A stretch of 64,000 nucleotides of DNA from Luteimonas sp. RC10 (GTDB lineage Bacteria > Pseudomonadota > Gammaproteobacteria > Xanthomonadales > Xanthomonadaceae): contig NZ_JACHYJ010000008.1 of NCBI RefSeq assembly GCF_014192745.1, positions 228,034-292,033 on the forward strand, given 5' to 3'. Shown one piece after another: positions 29,152 to 39,489 of this stretch. Positions within the stretch are counted from its first letter, which is position 1. The number at the start of each line of letters is the position of its first letter. The notes under the pieces are model-generated. The model had not been told where the DNA came from. It saw nothing but the letters and a program-made list of their open reading frames with translations, and did not search any database. A program made the position numbers and the translations under genes.

Positions 29152-32136
29152 ATGCCACGTTCGACCCGCCTGCGATCCAGCCTCATCCACGCTGCCGTCC
29201 TCGCCGCTCTGTCGGCCTTGTCGGCCCCGATCGCGATCGCGGCCGAACCCCGCCAGGTGGAGGTCGCCGCCGGCGACCTGGCCGACGCGCTGGACGCGCT
29301 GGCCAGGCAGTTCGACGTCAATGCGATCTATCCGGCGCGCCAGGTCCGGGGCCTGCGCACCGAAGGCGTCAGCGGCCTGCTCGAACCGCGCGCCGCATTC
29401 GAGGCCTTGCTCGACGGCACGTCACTGGACGTCACCGAAGAGGCGGGCTCGATCCTGATCCGCCTGCCTGAGGACAACGCCGCGACATCCGGCGCGGCCG
29501 TCAGTGCCACCTCCGGTCATCCGGCGACCAATCTCGACGCGGTGCAGGTCCGGGCCTCATCGTCGCGGCTCGACCGCCCCGGTTTCGACGCACCCACGCC
29601 GACCACGAGCCTGAGCGCGCAGGACCTGGCTGTCGGCGGGCGGCCCAATATCGCCGCGGCGCTGAACGATCTGCCGCAGTTCCGCGCCGGCGTGTCGCCG
29701 CAGACCACCGGCACCAACACCGACGCCGGTTCGGCGCCGGTCGACCTGCGCGCGCTCGGCGTCAATCGCACCCTCGTGCTGATCGACGGCCGCCGCTTCT
29801 CCAGCACCAACGACCTCAACACCATTCCTTCGATCATGGTGCAGGGCGCGGACATCGTCACCGGCGGCGCGTCGGCCGCATGGGGTTCGGGCGCGGTCAG
29901 CGGCGTGGTCAACATCGCCATCGACCGGACCTTCGTCGGTACCAAGCTCGGCACGCAGTTCGGCGTCTCCGATCGTGGCGACGCCAACGAGCGGCGCTTC
30001 GAAGCGGCCTTCGGTCGCGAGCTGTTCGGTGGCCGCGGCCACCTGGTACTGGGCGCCGAATTCCTCGACAACGATGGCCTGGTGCCCAGATCGCGCCGGC
30101 CGGACGTCGCCGGCTGGGCGACGTTGCCTGACGGCAACGGCCGTTTCGTGCTCACCCACGGCGTGTCGATCGCCGACGCCGCCTATGGCGGCCTGATCCT
30201 GTCGGGCGCGCTCGCCGGCCAGGCCTTCGAGCCGGACGGGTCGTTGCGCCCCTTCGAGTACGGGCGCGTGGTCGGTGGCACGCAGATGGTCGGCGGCAAT
30301 GGCCCGAGCGCGGACCACTTCAGCCCGCTGGTCACCCCGCAACGGCGCTACAGCACGATGGGCACCGCATACTTCGACCTGACCGACGACACCCGGCTCA
30401 CGCTCGATGTCCGGCATTCGCGGATGTACAACGACTACCCCTGGTTCGGCGACCACAACCGCGGCAGCACACGCCTGCGGATCTCGGCCGACAACGCGTT
30501 CCTGCCCGCACCGGTACGCGATGCGCTGGCCGCGGCCGGCGAGTCGTCGTTCCAGATGGGACGGTTCAATTCCGATTTCGCGTACGCGACGATCGACTTT
30601 CAGCGCAAGACCACCGAAGCCACATTGGCGATCGATGGTGCGCTCGGCGCCGGCTGGACGTGGCGCTCGTACTACACGCATGGCGAATACCGCCAGGACA
30701 TGCGCAATCCCGGCTTCCTGCTGCGCGACAACTACGCACGCGCGGTCGATTCGGTTCTCGACCCCACGACCGGCCAGCCGATCTGTCGCGTGGCCCTGGC
30801 CGATCCGACCACCGACTGCGTGCCGATCAACTTGTTCGGCAGCGGGTCGCCGTCGGCCGAGGCCATCGCCTACGTCACCGGCGCGCCCACGCAGGAGACG
30901 CTGATCAAGCTCGATGCCGGCGGCCTGAGCCTGCAGGGCGACCCGTGGACCCTGCCCGCAGGCGATGTCTCGGTCGCGCTGGGCGTGGAGGCGCGTCGGG
31001 AATGGCAGCAGAGCACCGCGGGCGCACTCGACACGGCCGGCGCGTTCCGCTCGTTCAGCCATGCCTCGATGTTCGGCGCGTTCCGCGTCAAGGAAGCCTT
31101 CGGCGAAATCCTGGTGCCGCTGGTGCGCGACGTGCCCGGCCTCAACAAGCTCGAATTCAATGCCGCCGCGCGGATCAGCGACTACGACACCACCGGCTCG
31201 ATCTGGTCCTGGAAGGCCGGTGCGACCAACGAGTTCCTCCCGGGCCTGCGCGCACGCGCCACACGCTCGCGCGACATCCGCTCGGCCAACCTCACCGAGC
31301 TGTTCACCACTGCGCTGACCGGCTGGAACAACGTCGCCGACCCCATCACCGGGCAAACCGTGCAGGCCCAGGTCATCAGTGGCGGCAATCCTGGCCTGAC
31401 GCCGGAAGAGGCCGACACCACGACCTTCGGCATCGCCTGGACGCCGCAGTTCACCGAAGGTCTGGACATCTCGATCGACTACTTCGACATCACCATCAAC
31501 GACGTGATCATGTCGCTGGGGGTGCAGGAAGTGATCAACCGCTGCGCCCGCGGCAACCAGGTGCTGTGCGGCCGCATCACCCGCGATGCGAACGGCAGCA
31601 TTGAGCTGATCCGCTCCACGCCGGTCAATCTCGCCCAGTACAAGACCGACGGCATCGATGCCGAGATCCTCTACACGTTTCCGGCTGCGCGGCTCGTGCC
31701 GTCGGCCGGCGGGCGGGTGCAGTGGCGCGCGCTGGCGACCTGGATCAATGAACTGACCACCGACGATGGCGAGGTCAAGCTGAGCTACGTCGGCTCCCAG
31801 GGCTCGGCCTTCTCCGGTCCAGGCATCCCGCGGCTGCGCGTGACCAACACCCTGGCCTATCGCGGCGACACCTTCGGCGCCAACCTGCGGGCCCGCTACA
31901 TCTCGTCGGGCAACTACAACTCGGCCGTCGACATCGTCAACAACCACATCGGCAGCGTCACCTACTTCGACTTGGGGATGAGCATGCGGACCGCGGGCTT
32001 CGCCGACTCGGACCTGGAGCTCTACGCCAACATCAACAACCTGCTCGACAAGGGCCCGCCCGCCTCCTCGGCGTTCTCGGCCTACTACGACGTGCTGGGA
32101 CGCTACTACTCGATCGGTGCACGCCTGCGGTTCTGA
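29152..32136 (+). CDS. TonB-dependent receptor with N-terminal STN signalling domain
   Basis: A 994-residue outer-membrane transporter. It has a signal peptide (cleaved near ALSAPIAIAA), an STN domain at about residues 36-100 (EVAAGDLADALDALARQFDV), a plug (NLDAVQVRASSSR as TonB-box region, VDLRALGVNRTLVLIDGRRF, GGASAAWGSGAVSGVVN) and a 22-strand-type barrel ending YYSIGARLRF with terminal Phe. The STN domain is the hallmark of receptors that signal through FecR, matching the upstream sigma/FecR pair. The substrate is unknown; the adjacent exported peptidase and amidase point to peptides or amides rather than iron. Confidence 0.95.
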   Translation: MPRSTRLRSSLIHAAVLAALSALSAPIAIAAEPRQVEVAAGDLADALDALARQFDVNAIYPARQVRGLRTEGVSGLLEPRAAFEALLDGTSLDVTEEAGSILIRLPEDNAATSGAAVSATSGHPATNLDAVQVRASSSRLDRPGFDAPTPTTSLSAQDLAVGGRPNIAAALNDLPQFRAGVSPQTTGTNTDAGSAPVDLRALGVNRTLVLIDGRRFSSTNDLNTIPSIMVQGADIVTGGASAAWGSGAVSGVVNIAIDRTFVGTKLGTQFGVSDRGDANERRFEAAFGRELFGGRGHLVLGAEFLDNDGLVPRSRRPDVAGWATLPDGNGRFVLTHGVSIADAAYGGLILSGALAGQAFEPDGSLRPFEYGRVVGGTQMVGGNGPSADHFSPLVTPQRRYSTMGTAYFDLTDDTRLTLDVRHSRMYNDYPWFGDHNRGSTRLRISADNAFLPAPVRDALAAAGESSFQMGRFNSDFAYATIDFQRKTTEATLAIDGALGAGWTWRSYYTHGEYRQDMRNPGFLLRDNYARAVDSVLDPTTGQPICRVALADPTTDCVPINLFGSGSPSAEAIAYVTGAPTQETLIKLDAGGLSLQGDPWTLPAGDVSVALGVEARREWQQSTAGALDTAGAFRSFSHASMFGAFRVKEAFGEILVPLVRDVPGLNKLEFNAAARISDYDTTGSIWSWKAGATNEFLPGLRARATRSRDIRSANLTELFTTALTGWNNVADPITGQTVQAQVISGGNPGLTPEEADTTTFGIAWTPQFTEGLDISIDYFDITINDVIMSLGVQEVINRCARGNQVLCGRITRDANGSIELIRSTPVNLAQYKTDGIDAEILYTFPAARLVPSAGGRVQWRALATWINELTTDDGEVKLSYVGSQGSAFSGPGIPRLRVTNTLAYRGDTFGANLRARYISSGNYNSAVDIVNNHIGSVTYFDLGMSMRTAGFADSDLELYANINNLLDKGPPASSAFSAYYDVLGRYYSIGARLRF

Positions 32137-32350
32137 GGCGCGCCGCGGTGTGAACCGGGCGCGATCGCAACCTCAGCGATCCGATGGAGGGCCGGCCAAA
32201 TCTCGCGACGGTGTCACGCATGTCCGGCCACTCCCGATGATCGGCCCCAACCCTGCCATCCCCACCCGCCGCCACGCGGGTGGCGACGCGCTCCACGTTG
32301 AACAGGGATTCATAGGTCTCTTTGGGATGGCATGACACCTTCCCGACACG

Positions 32351-33211
32351 CTACTCGATGTTCTGCACCTGCTCGCGGATCTGGTCGATCAACACCTTCA
32401 ATTCGATCGCGGCCTGTGAGCTGCGCTTGTCGACCGACTTGGAACCGAGCGTGTTGGCTTCGCGGTTGAACTCCTGCAGCAGGAAATCCAGCCGTCGGCC
32501 AACGGGCTCTCGCTGCGCGAACACGCGGCGGATCTCGTCGACATGGCTGTCGAGCCGGTCGAGTTCCTCGTCGACGTCGAGCTTCTGCAGCCACAGCACC
32601 AGTTCCTGCTCCATCCGCCCCGGATCGACCGGCTGGGCCAGGTCGTCGAGCCGCGCCTGCAGCTTGGTGCGCTGGCCTTCGCGGATGGTCGGCATCAGCG
32701 TCCGCACCTGGGCGGCGATCGCGGCGATGCCGTCGACCCGCTCCAAGGTCGCGGCGACAAGCTTGGCGCCCTCGCGCTCGCGCGCGGCGATGAAGCCGTC
32801 GAGCACCTCGTCGAGCAGCGCCACGACCTCGACCTGCAAGGCCGCCGGGTCCACACCGCGCGACTGCAGCACGCCGGGGAACTGCAGCAGTTCGGTCAGG
32901 CTGGCGCGCAGTTCGGGAAAGCCGGCGCGCAGATCCTGCGCCAGCTGCCCGAGTTGATCGAGCAGCGCGCGGTTGAGCTGCAGCTCGCCGCCGCCCTCGA
33001 CCGGGCGCAGGCGCAGGCCCAGATCCAGCTTGCCGCGCGAGACGCGCGCGGCGATGCGCTCGCGCAGCACCGGCTCCAGCACCCGCAGTTCTTCGGGCAT
33101 CCGCGTGCCCAGTTCCAGGAACCGATGGTTGACCGCGCGCAACTCGCAGCTCAGCGTGCCCCAGGGCGTGGTGCGTTCGCCCGAGGCGAAGGCGGTCATG
33201 CTGCGGATCAT
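32351..33211 (-). CDS. yicC: YicC family endoribonuclease-like protein
   Basis: The 286-residue product starts [20 protein letters not shown] and contains [20 protein letters not shown] and, near the end, [16 protein letters not shown], the defining motifs of the YicC family. E. coli YicC is reported to be an RNase. The ATG at 33211 has AGGA six bases upstream. It is divergent from rph, as in many gammaproteobacteria. The 214-bp gap to the TonB receptor holds a hairpin (about 32261-32284) and nothing else recognisable. Confidence 0.95.
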   Translation of the reverse strand: MIRSMTAFASGERTTPWGTLSCELRAVNHRFLELGTRMPEELRVLEPVLRERIAARVSRGKLDLGLRLRPVEGGGELQLNRALLDQLGQLAQDLRAGFPELRASLTELLQFPGVLQSRGVDPAALQVEVVALLDEVLDGFIAAREREGAKLVAATLERVDGIAAIAAQVRTLMPTIREGQRTKLQARLDDLAQPVDPGRMEQELVLWLQKLDVDEELDRLDSHVDEIRRVFAQREPVGRRLDFLLQEFNREANTLGSKSVDKRSSQAAIELKVLIDQIREQVQNIE

Positions 33212-33340
33212 GGCGGTCCTAAAAATCAAGCGCAATGGAGCGCGGCAGTATGCCTGAAGGCCGACGGCGCCGAGCCGCGCGGACCGGGGTTTGCGGGCCG
33301 GCTGCTAGAATCGCCCCCCGTTTTCCTGCAGCGACCCGAC

Positions 33341-34069
33341 ATGTCCGATTCTTCCCGCCCGAGCGGCCGCGCGCCCGACCAGCTGCGCGAGGTGCGCTTC
33401 GAGCGCGGCTTCACCCGCCATGCCGAGGGGTCGGTGCTGGTGAGCTTCGGCGACACCCGCGTGCTGTGCACCGCCAGCGTCGAGAACCGCGTGCCTGCAT
33501 TCCTGCGCGGCAAGGGCGAAGGCTGGGTCACTGCCGAGTACGGCATGCTCCCGCGCGCCACCAACACCCGCAACGACCGCGAAGCCGCGCGCGGCAAGCA
33601 GGGCGGGCGGACGCTGGAGATCCAGCGGCTGATCGGCCGCAGCCTGCGCGCCTGCGTCGATCGCCGCGCGCTGGGCGAACGCACCATCACCCTCGACTGC
33701 GACGTGCTGCAGGCCGACGGCGGCACCCGCACCGCCGCGATCACCGGCGCCTATGTCGCGCTGGTCGATGCGATCCGCGTGCTGCAGGCGCGTCGCGAGC
33801 TCAGCCGCGACCCGGTCCACGGCGCGATCGCCGCGGTCTCGGTGGGCGTCTACCGCGGGGTGCCGGTGCTCGACCTCGACTACGCCGAGGACAGCGACTG
33901 CGACACCGACATGAACGTCGTGATGAACGATGGCGGCGGCTTCATCGAGATCCAGGGCACGGCCGAGGGCCACGCGTTCCGCCGCGCCGAGATGGACGCG
34001 ATGCTGGGCCTGGCCGAGGCCGGCGTGGCCGAGCTGGTCGCGCTGCAGCGCGCGGCGCTGGCAGGCTGA
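33341..34069 (+). CDS. rph: Ribonuclease PH
   Basis: A phosphorolytic 3'-5' exoribonuclease that trims tRNA precursors. The 242-residue product has the family motifs [40 protein letters not shown], and [19 protein letters not shown] with the phosphate-site residues. A -10-like TAGAAT lies about 31 bp upstream of the ATG. It is followed one base later by rdgB. Confidence 0.97.
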   Translation: MSDSSRPSGRAPDQLREVRFERGFTRHAEGSVLVSFGDTRVLCTASVENRVPAFLRGKGEGWVTAEYGMLPRATNTRNDREAARGKQGGRTLEIQRLIGRSLRACVDRRALGERTITLDCDVLQADGGTRTAAITGAYVALVDAIRVLQARRELSRDPVHGAIAAVSVGVYRGVPVLDLDYAEDSDCDTDMNVVMNDGGGFIEIQGTAEGHAFRRAEMDAMLGLAEAGVAELVALQRAALAG

Positions 34070-34070
34070 C

Positions 34071-34685
34071 GTGGACGCATCCACGCGCACGCCCCTGGTG
34101 CTGGCCAGCGGCAATGCCGGCAAGCTGGCCGAACTGCAGGCGATGCTCGCCGACCTGCCGCTGGAGATCGTGGCCCAGCGCGCGCTGGGTGTGGACGACG
34201 TGCCCGAGACCGGCACCACGTTCGTCGAGAACGCGCTGATCAAGGCCCGCCACGCCAGCGCCGTCACCGGTCTGCCCGCGCTGGCCGACGACTCGGGCCT
34301 GATCGTCGATGCGCTCGGCGGCGCGCCCGGCCTCTACAGCGCCCGCTACGCCGGCACGCCGACCGATGACGCCGCCAACAACGCCAAGCTCCTCGAGGCC
34401 CTGCGCGACGTGCCCGAGGACCGGCGCACGGCGCGCTTCTACGCGGTGATCGTGGTGCTGCGCCATGCCGACGATCCGCAGCCGCTGATTGCAGAAGGTG
34501 CCTGGGAAGGCCGCATCCTGGGTAGCCCGCGCGGCCACCATGGCTTCGGCTACAACCCGGTATTCCTCGACCCCGAGCACGGCCTGACTGCCGCGGAGAT
34601 GGCACCGGAACTCAAGAACCGCCTCAGCCACCGGGCCCGCGCGCTCCAGGCACTGCGTCAGCGCCTGACCGGCCTGGCATCCTGA
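34071..34685 (+). CDS. rdgB: dITP/XTP pyrophosphatase (RdgB/HAM1)
   Basis: Removes non-canonical purine nucleotides from the dNTP pool. The 204-residue product shows LVLASGNAGKLAELQAML, ALADDSGLIVDAL and GFGYNPVF, the family signatures. No ATG is suitable; the GTG at 34071, one base after the rph stop, gives the expected length and suggests coupled translation. Confidence 0.95.
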   Translation: MDASTRTPLVLASGNAGKLAELQAMLADLPLEIVAQRALGVDDVPETGTTFVENALIKARHASAVTGLPALADDSGLIVDALGGAPGLYSARYAGTPTDDAANNAKLLEALRDVPEDRRTARFYAVIVVLRHADDPQPLIAEGAWEGRILGSPRGHHGFGYNPVFLDPEHGLTAAEMAPELKNRLSHRARALQALRQRLTGLAS

Positions 34686-34749
34686 TCCCTCCTGGCGGGT
34701 CTGCCCGCCCCTGGCGCCGGGCCACCCGGCCCCTCCACGCTTCCGGCCG

Positions 34750-35904
34750 ATGCTGATTCCCCCGCCCCTGTCGCTGTACGTGCACCTGCCCTGGTGCGTG
34801 CGCAAATGCCCGTACTGCGACTTCAACTCGCACGAGCAACGTGGCGCGCTGCCGTTCGATGCCTACGTCGACGCGCTGCTGGCCGATCTCGATCAGGACC
34901 TGCCGCTGGTCTGGGGCCGCACGGTGCACAGCGTGTTCTTCGGCGGCGGCACGCCGAGCCTGTTCCCGGCCGACGCGATCGACCGGCTGCTGCAGGGCGC
35001 CTCGTCGCGACTGCGTTTCGCGCCGGGCGCGGAAATCACCCTGGAGACCAATCCCGGCACCGCCGAGCACGGCCGCTTCGAGGACTACCGCCGCGCCGGT
35101 GTGAACCGGATCAGCTTCGGCATCCAGAGCTTCGACGATGGCTGCCTGCACCGCCTGGGCCGCATCCACGACAGCGCCCAGGCGCTGGCGGCGATCGCGC
35201 TGGCGCGCGAGGCGGGGTTCGACAACGTCAATCTGGACCTGATGTATGCGCTGCCGGGCCAGACGCTGGCGATGGCCGAGGACGACATCGCGCGCGCGAT
35301 CGCGCTGGCGCCGGCGCACATCTCGCATTACCAGCTCACCCTTGAACCCAACACTGTCTACGCCGCGCGCCCACCGCAGAACCTGCCCGACGAGGACCTG
35401 GCCTGGGACATGCAGGAACGCTGCCAGGCGCGGCTCGCCGAAGCCGGCTACGCGCAGTACGAGATCTCGGCCTATGCGCGGCCGGGCCGGCAATGCGCCC
35501 ACAACCTCAACTACTGGCGCTTCGGCGACTACCTGGGCATCGGCGCCGGGGCCCACGGCAAGCTCACCCTTGGCAGCGAGCAGGCGATCGCGCGCCGCTG
35601 GAAGCACAAGCACCCCACGGCCTGGCTGGCGACCGCCGGCACGCCGGCCTCGATCGGCGGCGACGAGCGCATTGCCGAGGCGCGCCGGCCGTTCGAGTAC
35701 ATGCTCAACGCGTTGCGCCTGGTCGAGGGCTTCACGCTGCACGATTTCGAGGCCTGCACCGGCCTGCCGCCGTCGGCGATCGCCGCCCCGCTGCAGGCCG
35801 CGTTCGACGCCGGATGGCTGCACGACGACGGCGCCCGCATCGTGCCGACCGCGCTCGGCCACCGCTTCGCCAACGACGTGGTGTCGCTGTTCCTGGAAGA
35901 CTGA
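34750..35904 (+). CDS. hemW: Heme chaperone HemW (radical SAM family)
   Basis: A 384-residue radical SAM protein with the 4Fe-4S motif C16xxxC20xxC23 (CVRKCPYC), GGGTPSLF and ETNPG for SAM binding, and a C-terminal HemW domain. The family was long annotated as coproporphyrinogen III oxidase, but members of this type bind and deliver heme. It continues the rph-rdgB-hemW order common in gammaproteobacteria. Confidence 0.94.
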   Translation: MLIPPPLSLYVHLPWCVRKCPYCDFNSHEQRGALPFDAYVDALLADLDQDLPLVWGRTVHSVFFGGGTPSLFPADAIDRLLQGASSRLRFAPGAEITLETNPGTAEHGRFEDYRRAGVNRISFGIQSFDDGCLHRLGRIHDSAQALAAIALAREAGFDNVNLDLMYALPGQTLAMAEDDIARAIALAPAHISHYQLTLEPNTVYAARPPQNLPDEDLAWDMQERCQARLAEAGYAQYEISAYARPGRQCAHNLNYWRFGDYLGIGAGAHGKLTLGSEQAIARRWKHKHPTAWLATAGTPASIGGDERIAEARRPFEYMLNALRLVEGFTLHDFEACTGLPPSAIAAPLQAAFDAGWLHDDGARIVPTALGHRFANDVVSLFLED

Positions 35905-35973
35905 CGTGCCCGCCCCCAGGCCCGGGGGCGCTTGCGGCAGAATAGGCGTTCACGCTTTTCCCGCAGGATCGAG

Positions 35974-37323
35974 ATGTCCACCACTTCCGTGCCGTCCGCT
36001 GCCGACCTCTACGCCGACCACCTCGCGACGCTGTCCCAGCGCACGCACACCGCGCTCGAGCGCGCGGGCCTCGACCACCTGGTGATCCCCAGCGGCACGC
36101 TGCACTACCAGGTCTTCGACGACCGCGACTACCCTTACGCGGTCAACCCGCAGTTCAAGGCCTGGGTGCCGCTGACCCGCAACCCGGGCAGTTGGCTGGT
36201 GGTGACGCCCGGCGCGAAGCCCAAGCTGATCTACCTGCAGCCGCGCGACTACTGGCACGTCGTGCCCGAGGCGCCCTCTGGTTATTGGGTGGCGCACTTC
36301 GATATCGTCGTCATCCGCAAGCCGGAAGACGCCCAACAGCACCTGCCCAAGAATGCAGCGCGTTGCGCGATCCTCGGCGAGCCGCAGAGCGCGCTCGGCC
36401 AGTACGGCGCCTACCGCCCGAACAATCCGCCGGCGGTGATCGACCATCTCGACTACCACCGCGCGTTCAAGACGCCCTACGAGATCGCGATGCTCCGCGA
36501 GGCCACGCGCATCGCGGTCGGCGCCCACCAGGCCGCCGAGCGCGCATTCCGCGCCGGCGCCAGCGAGTTCGGCATCCACCTGGCCTACTGCCAGGCCGCC
36601 GGCCAGGACGCCAACGAACTGCCGTACCACAATATCGTCGCGCTCAACGAACACGCCGCGGTGCTGCACTACACCGAACTCGGTCGGCTTGCGCCCGACC
36701 CGGTGCACAGCTTCCTGATCGACGCCGGCGCCAGCCATGCCGGCTACGCAGCCGACATCACCCGCAGCTACGCGCGCGACACCGGCAGCGAGTTCCAGGC
36801 GATGATCGACGCTGTCGACCGCGCGCAGCGCGCGATGTGCGCGCAGGTCCGCAGCGGATTCGACTACAAGCAGTTGCACCTGGACGCGCACCTGGCGCTG
36901 TCGGGCGTGCTGCGCGACTTCGGCGTGCTGCGCGTCTCACCCGAGGAAGCGCTGGAGACCGGCGTCAGCGCCGCCTTCTTCCCGCACGGCATCGGCCACG
37001 GCATCGGCCTGCAGGTGCACGACGTCGCAGGCTTCGCGGCCTCGGAGACCGGCGGCACCATCGCCAAGCCCGACGGCCATCCCTACCTGCGCCTGACCCG
37101 CACGCTGGCGCCGGGCATGGTGGTCACGATCGAGCCGGGCGTGTACTTCGTCGACATGCTGCTCGAGGACCTCAAGGCCGCGGGCAAGGGCGATGCGGTC
37201 GACTGGGACCGGGTCGAGACGTTCCGCCCCTACGGCGGCATCCGGATCGAGGACAACGTGGTGTGCACCGACGATGCCCCGATCAACCTCACGCGCGACG
37301 CGTGGGACGCATCGGCCGAGTAA
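35974..37323 (+). CDS. pepQ: Xaa-Pro dipeptidase
   Basis: A metallopeptidase of the M24 family that cleaves dipeptides ending in proline. The 449-residue product has the pita-bread fold metal ligands: Asp in LIDAGASHAGYAADITRSY, His in FFPHGIGHGIGLQVHD and Glu in VVTIEPGVYF and GGIRIEDNV. The ATG at 35974 has AGGA upstream at good distance. It converges with pepP, another M24 peptidase, so the two proline peptidases face each other. Confidence 0.94.
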   Translation: MSTTSVPSAADLYADHLATLSQRTHTALERAGLDHLVIPSGTLHYQVFDDRDYPYAVNPQFKAWVPLTRNPGSWLVVTPGAKPKLIYLQPRDYWHVVPEAPSGYWVAHFDIVVIRKPEDAQQHLPKNAARCAILGEPQSALGQYGAYRPNNPPAVIDHLDYHRAFKTPYEIAMLREATRIAVGAHQAAERAFRAGASEFGIHLAYCQAAGQDANELPYHNIVALNEHAAVLHYTELGRLAPDPVHSFLIDAGASHAGYAADITRSYARDTGSEFQAMIDAVDRAQRAMCAQVRSGFDYKQLHLDAHLALSGVLRDFGVLRVSPEEALETGVSAAFFPHGIGHGIGLQVHDVAGFAASETGGTIAKPDGHPYLRLTRTLAPGMVVTIEPGVYFVDMLLEDLKAAGKGDAVDWDRVETFRPYGGIRIEDNVVCTDDAPINLTRDAWDASAE

Positions 37324-37397
37324 GCCGCCCCCATCCGGCCCGGCGCAGCCCGCGGGGCATTCGATCGCCCCGCGCGGCAGTGCCGCGCAAGCGGATC

Positions 37398-37422
37398 GCC
37401 CTCGCGCGCGCGGGAGGGCTTT
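37398..37422 (+). terminator. Likely terminator after pepQ
   Basis: GCCCTC (37398-37403) pairs with GAGGGC (37414-37419) around a GC-rich loop and is followed by TTT. It lies between the converging genes pepQ and pepP. Confidence 0.45.
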
Positions 37423-37486
37423 CCACTGCGGACTGAAGCATTGCCGCCATCGGTATGCGGAGGCGTTGGCCCGAAGCGACTTGCCG

Positions 37487-38809
37487 TCAGCGCGCCTGCG
37501 CCATGAAGGCTTCGATCTCGTCGGCCGTGCGGGCCAGACCCGCGGTGAGCACTTCGTGCCCGGCGCGGGTGATCAGCACATCGTCCTCGGTGCGGATGCC
37601 GATGCCGCGCCACTTCGCATCGACCGACGTGTCGTCGGCCGGCACGTAGAGCCCGGGCTCGATCGTGTAGACCATGCCCGGCTCGAGCAGGCGCGACTCG
37701 CCCTCGATGCGGTAGTCGCCGACATCGTGCACGTCCAGGCCCAGCCAGTGCCCGGTCTTGTGCGGGTAATAACGCTTGTAGCTGCCGTCGGCGATGCACG
37801 TCTCCAGACGGCCCTTGAGCAGCCCCAGCCGCAGCAGCCCTTCGGTCAGCGCCTCGACCGCCGCGTGGTGCCCGGCCTCGTAAGGCCGGCCCGGCTGTGC
37901 CTTGCTCAGTGCGGCCTGCTGCGCCGCTTCCACGACCTCGTGCAGCGCGCGCTGCGCCGCGGTGAAACGACCGTTGACCGGGAACGTCCGGGTGATGTCG
38001 GCGGCATAGCCGCGGTACTCCGCCCCCGCGTCGATCAACACCAGGTCGCCGTCGCGTGCCTGCGCGGCATTGGCCCGGTAGTGCAGCACGCAGGCATTGG
38101 CGCCCGCACCGACGATACTCTCGTAGGCCGGCACCGCGTCGTGGCGGCGGAACACGTACTCCAGCTCCGCCTGCAGTTCGTACTCGCGCACACCCGGCCG
38201 CGCCGCGCACGTCGCCGCAGCGTGCGCCTCGACGCTGATCTTCGCCGCCCGGCGCATCAGCTTCAGCTCGTCGGCGGTCTTGATCAGCCGCATCTCGTCG
38301 AGCAGGTGGCCGAGCTCGAGGAATTCGTGCGGCGGCTGCGCACCTAGCCGGACCTGCGCGCGCACGCGGTTGAGCCAGCCGATGAGCTGCAGATCGAATT
38401 CGGTGTCGCGCCCGAAGTGGTAGTACACCCGGGTCCTGCCCTCGAGCAGCCCGGGCAGGATCTCGTCGAGATCGTCGATCGGATACGCATCGTCCACGCC
38501 CAACGCGTCCACCGCGCCCTCGGGACCGACCCGCGGCCCATCCCAGGCTTCGCGCTCGGCGTCGCGCTCACGGCAGAACAGCAGCGCCTCGCCATGCACG
38601 CGGCCGGGTACCAGCACCAGCACCGCATCGGGTTCGGCGAACCCGGTCAGGTACCACAGGTCGGAATCCTGACGATACGGAAAGTGGGTATCGCGGCTGC
38701 GGATACGCTCGGGCGCCGAGGGCACCACCACGATCGCGTCGTTGCCGGCCATCCGCATCAACTGGCGCCGCCGCTTCTGGCAGGCGGCCACGGACATCGC
38801 GTCGGCCAC
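37487..38809 (-). CDS. pepP: Xaa-Pro aminopeptidase (aminopeptidase P)
   Basis: Releases N-terminal residues linked to proline. The 440-residue M24 enzyme has the AMP N-terminal domain (RQDSDLWYLTGFAEPDAVLV) and metal ligands in LIDAGAEYRGYAADITRTFP, HKTGHWLGLDVHDVG and MVYTIEPGLYV. It follows ygfB after one base, the conserved ygfB-pepP pair; the usual next gene ubiH is absent here. Confidence 0.95.
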   Translation of the reverse strand: MADAMSVAACQKRRRQLMRMAGNDAIVVVPSAPERIRSRDTHFPYRQDSDLWYLTGFAEPDAVLVLVPGRVHGEALLFCRERDAEREAWDGPRVGPEGAVDALGVDDAYPIDDLDEILPGLLEGRTRVYYHFGRDTEFDLQLIGWLNRVRAQVRLGAQPPHEFLELGHLLDEMRLIKTADELKLMRRAAKISVEAHAAATCAARPGVREYELQAELEYVFRRHDAVPAYESIVGAGANACVLHYRANAAQARDGDLVLIDAGAEYRGYAADITRTFPVNGRFTAAQRALHEVVEAAQQAALSKAQPGRPYEAGHHAAVEALTEGLLRLGLLKGRLETCIADGSYKRYYPHKTGHWLGLDVHDVGDYRIEGESRLLEPGMVYTIEPGLYVPADDTSVDAKWRGIGIRTEDDVLITRAGHEVLTAGLARTADEIEAFMAQAR

Positions 38810-38810
38810 G

Positions 38811-39362
38811 TCAGTTCAACCGGTTGCGATGACGCCGGCCCAGCGCCGCATCGCCGTGCAGCAGCAGCACCGCCACGCGGACGAATTCCTCGATCTCGGC
38901 GAATGCGTCCTCTTCGGCGTCGTCGTCCTCGGCATCGGCCTGCGCGTCGGCCGCCGCGAGCCGCGCAAGATCGGCCAAGGCCTCGGTGCCTTCCTCCGAC
39001 AGGCCCGGGGCCGCGCCCGCCGCCAGGCCGAAGCCACCGAGAAACCCGCGGCACCAATCGAACAGCGCCGCGCTGCGCGCCGACAGCGTCGCGTCCTCAT
39101 CGGGCAGCACCAGCGAAAAGCCGAAGCTGCGATCTTCCAGCTGCGCCGCGCTGACCTCGCGCAGCCGGTCGAGCGCGCTGCCGGCCACCGGGGCAGGCAG
39201 GGTGTCGTCGGCAAGCACCGGCGCCAACCAGTCGGGTCGTGACGCCCCGCCACCGGCCAGCCAGCCGCACAGGCTTCCATGCAATTCGCTGGCCCCGATG
39301 GCCAACTGCAGACGGCCGGTCTCGGCGTCGATCTCGGCGGGACTGGGCAGGTGTTCGGACAC
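38811..39362 (-). CDS. ygfB: YgfB/YecA family protein (UPF0149)
   Basis: The 183-residue product shows the family pattern: ELHGSLCGWLAGG near the start, WCRGFLGGFGLA in the middle and an acidic C-terminal region with EEFVRVAVLLLHGD. Pseudomonas YgfB is reported to affect antibiotic tolerance through AmpD control, but whether that holds here is unknown. Start is GTG at 39362 (a second GTG lies three codons upstream). It leads directly into pepP. Confidence 0.9.
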   Translation of the reverse strand: MSEHLPSPAEIDAETGRLQLAIGASELHGSLCGWLAGGGASRPDWLAPVLADDTLPAPVAGSALDRLREVSAAQLEDRSFGFSLVLPDEDATLSARSAALFDWCRGFLGGFGLAAGAAPGLSEEGTEALADLARLAAADAQADAEDDDAEEDAFAEIEEFVRVAVLLLHGDAALGRRHRNRLN

Positions 39363-39489
39363 AGGACTCACGAGGGCGGCGAGGGACGGCGCAGTGTAGC
39401 AACCGCACCGTCGTCCCCTCATCGCCACGCTTGTTGTCCCGGCCACGCGATGCCTAAACTCGACGCCGCCCCTCCGGCGCGGAGTCCGC

